Below, in pieces: positions 62,567 to 64,000 of a stretch of DNA of 64,000 nt (position 1 is the first letter of the stretch; every line of letters begins with the position of its first letter). This DNA is from SCRD01 sp046705285 (GTDB taxonomy: Bacteria; Acidobacteriota; Terriglobia; UBA7540), in the NCBI GenBank assembly GCA_046705285.1, contig JBJKQK010000099.1, forward strand, positions 1 through 64,000, in the 5' to 3' direction. The notes beneath the pieces are model-generated. The model was not told where the DNA came from. It saw only the letters and a list, made by a program, of their open reading frames with translations, and did no database searches. The translations under genes and the position numbers were made by a program.

Positions 62567-63325
62567 GGTCGTGGCTGTTTCATATTTGGATTAGTTTGCT
62601 GATAAGCGCAAACTGTTGCGGCCATGCCGACCCTAAAAGCTCGGACTTGAATGCAGGCGCGCTTATAGTGGCTCCCGAAGGGAAGTTCTCAGGCATCGTC
62701 CCGCGGGTTTTCTTCGCGCTTCGATGGGAGCGGTGAAGAATACTCTTTTTCTTCACACGCCAACCTGCTTAGAATTGCCACTTTTTTCATCGTGAGTATT
62801 TCCCTTGAGGCACGTCACTATCTGCCTCCTTCGAAAATCCCTACCTTTACTCGAAGCGATTCTATCTGAGCCGGCTTGCGGACGCATGGAGGGGTGTCAA
62901 TGGCGAAACTGCCTTCACGCAACCGCTCGCAAAAGATTGGGAGTTACTTTACCTTCTTACAGCGCATTTTGAGAACGGTGGGAGGGCTTATTCAGAAACT
63001 TGCGCTGTCAGCGCCCCTTGGGCTGCCCGAACAGTGACCGCGCCAGCGGCCTGGCAAAGGTTTCTGCCACCCTACGTTGCCCGACGCCCCATGTTCTATT
63101 TCCGCACACGTCTCAAGAGCCACGATCCGTGTGTCGCCGGTGGACGGCGCGACTCGAGAAAATAACCCTTTTCAAATCATCAGGTCCATTCAGGGAACTG
63201 CCCCAGGAGATCGGTGGGCCAGCCCCTGCACAGGTCAACGTCGGGGGGTTAACCAATGGTACTAGTACCGAAGAGCGATTGTACGCTGGTGCATTTACTG
63301 GTTCAATATGTCTGGGGAGGACGAA
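62567..63325. other. Mostly non-coding stretch with one candidate micro-gene
   Basis: Apart from the 45-residue ORF at 62900, open frames here look random. An eight-base inverted repeat, GTGAAGAA and TTCTTCAC (62733-62740 and 62749-62756), could form a hairpin. No tRNA or promoter is convincing. Confidence 0.45.
62900..63037 (+). CDS. Candidate 45-residue basic protein
   Basis: The ATG at 62900 has GGAGGGG five bases upstream, one of the best ribosome binding sites in the area. The peptide begins MAKLPSRNRSQKIGSYFTF, is basic and has an amphipathic hydrophobic middle (LQRILRTVGGLIQKLAL), then ends in GLPEQ. It could be a membrane-associated micro-protein. No homologue is recognised. Confidence 0.38.
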   Translation: MAKLPSRNRSQKIGSYFTFLQRILRTVGGLIQKLALSAPLGLPEQ

Positions 63326-63697
63326 ATGGCGAACGCAAACAATACGATAACGGTTATTCCAAGCTCAAGTTTCAAGTGGACAGCCCAAATTCAATACAAA
63401 GAATCTCTGTATACCCGGGATGAAGCCATCCAATATGCCAGCGAGCACGACTGCAATTTGGTCGTGAAGTACGAAAGGCGGAGTGGCCCACTGTTTGATG
63501 CTCTACAGGATCCTAACCTCGGTTCCACACCCAGGGTCGCCAGCGAAATAGTTGAAGTGGTGACTGCCACGGCAGGGCCTGAATCCGCCAGCCGCAGCAA
63601 AAGCATGCTCCGGGGCGTGTTCGGTTTCGCAAGGCGACTTGGCACTGCTGCAATCACCTCGCACCGGGAAAAGGCCATACCCTCAGTCGCCAGCTAG
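63326..63697 (+). CDS. Hypothetical protein
   Basis: The ATG at 63326 is preceded by GGGGAGG with five bases of spacing, so it is preferred over the ATG at 63308. The 123-residue product has an N-terminal beta-rich part with YTRDEAIQYASEHDCNLVVKYER and a basic C-terminal part (SMLRGVFGFARRLGTAAITS). No signal peptide or family is evident. It stands alone near the right edge. Confidence 0.55.
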   Translation: MANANNTITVIPSSSFKWTAQIQYKESLYTRDEAIQYASEHDCNLVVKYERRSGPLFDALQDPNLGSTPRVASEIVEVVTATAGPESASRSKSMLRGVFGFARRLGTAAITSHREKAIPSVAS

Positions 63698-64000
63698 GCA
63701 ATGATGGTGAAATAGTGACCGGGTGGAGCAGAGGGGTTCTATAATCCTTCAGCTTTCTTGACAAGAGACAGGTCCGCTCATCTGACGCGACCATGTCCCG
63801 GTCAATGAGCAGCGACAGGGGCCTGGCCTCCATGTCCCTATGCATCCCTGAATATTCCCTCACGCCGGTCCGCGGCTAATTCCCCTGCTTCGCTACCTTC
63901 CTCCGGAGGCTGTAGTGCGAACCTCCGGTTCTGGGGTCAGCGGATTTTCCCTGTGTCCTTTTCCATGCCTTGGTCAGCCGGCAGGCCGCAATACCTCCTG
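63698..64000. other. Right-edge stretch without a recognisable gene
   Basis: Open frames here are short and unsupported. CCGGAGG (63903-63909) and CCTCCGG (63922-63928) can form a seven-base-pair hairpin with a 12-base loop. A gene may begin beyond the window. Confidence 0.4.

Noticed and set aside
62733..62756. GTGAAGAA/TTCTTCAC inverted repeat as a terminator
   Set aside because: The stem is AT-rich, no T-tract follows, and no gene ends close upstream.
63000..63350. 116-residue open frame on the plus strand
   Set aside because: It has no SD, a Cys/Arg/Pro-rich random-looking composition, and overlaps the well-supported start at 63326.

Overview
The window looks like a chromosomal segment of a Gram-negative, soil-type bacterium, most likely an acidobacterium. 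This is an inference from gene content and order: LPS export genes next to rpoN, an ECF sigma/anti-sigma/DUF4252 operon, a zf-trcl zinc-ribbon gene behind rpsU, a Ste24-type protease, and GC in the mid to high fifties by eye. Most genes are housekeeping. I saw no tRNA, rRNA, CRISPR array, transposase or prophage.

1-11 kb: a coupled chain of a hypothetical gene, a 35-codon micro-ORF and a TPR-rich soluble lytic transglycosylase; a secreted family 2 glycoside hydrolase; a decayed lipase-maturation-factor gene; an exported two-domain VOC protein; a secreted hypothetical protein; a 2H phosphoesterase; and a BON/glycine-zipper lipoprotein. 11-25 kb is a cell-surface glycan region: a polyprenyl-phosphate type GT2, an ArnT-like GT39, a full-length AsnB overlapping a transglutaminase-like protein, a GT4 and a GDP-mannose 4,6-dehydratase. 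Inside it lie a Cache/HAMP/PAS histidine kinase with its NtrC-type regulator and, divergently, a second sigma54 activator whose receiver domain has lost most of its phosphorylation site. rpoN itself is 20 kb downstream.

25-31 kb: Ste24 protease coupled to dcd, HU, priA and ppa. 31-46 kb is a long minus-strand run, read in transcription order as lptC/A fusion, lptB, rpoN, hpf, rapZ, ROK kinase, MsbA-like exporter, yicC, gmk, rpoZ, coaBC, family 4 UDG and a MetF-like reductase. It joins envelope biogenesis, ribosome hibernation, nucleotide and CoA metabolism.

45.6-47.7 kb is an accessory patch: a GC-rich alpha/beta hydrolase gene lies between two diverged copies of an ~85-bp repeat, with further dispersed-repeat fragments beyond. 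47.7-64 kb carries a hypothetical gene, arginase coupled to ddl, the ECF sigma/anti-sigma/DUF4252 operon, holA, rpsT, hpt, mutS, anmK, a YdcF-like protein, tsaC, rpsU, the zinc-ribbon protein, mtaB and several small hypothetical genes.

I found no clearly new defence or mobile system. The best leads are the long LptC-LptA fusion, the degenerate-receiver sigma54 activator, the AsnB/transglutaminase-like pair and the repeat-flanked hydrolase. Several starts were set by SD or promoter evidence rather than the longest frame, and non-ATG starts (TTG, GTG) are common.
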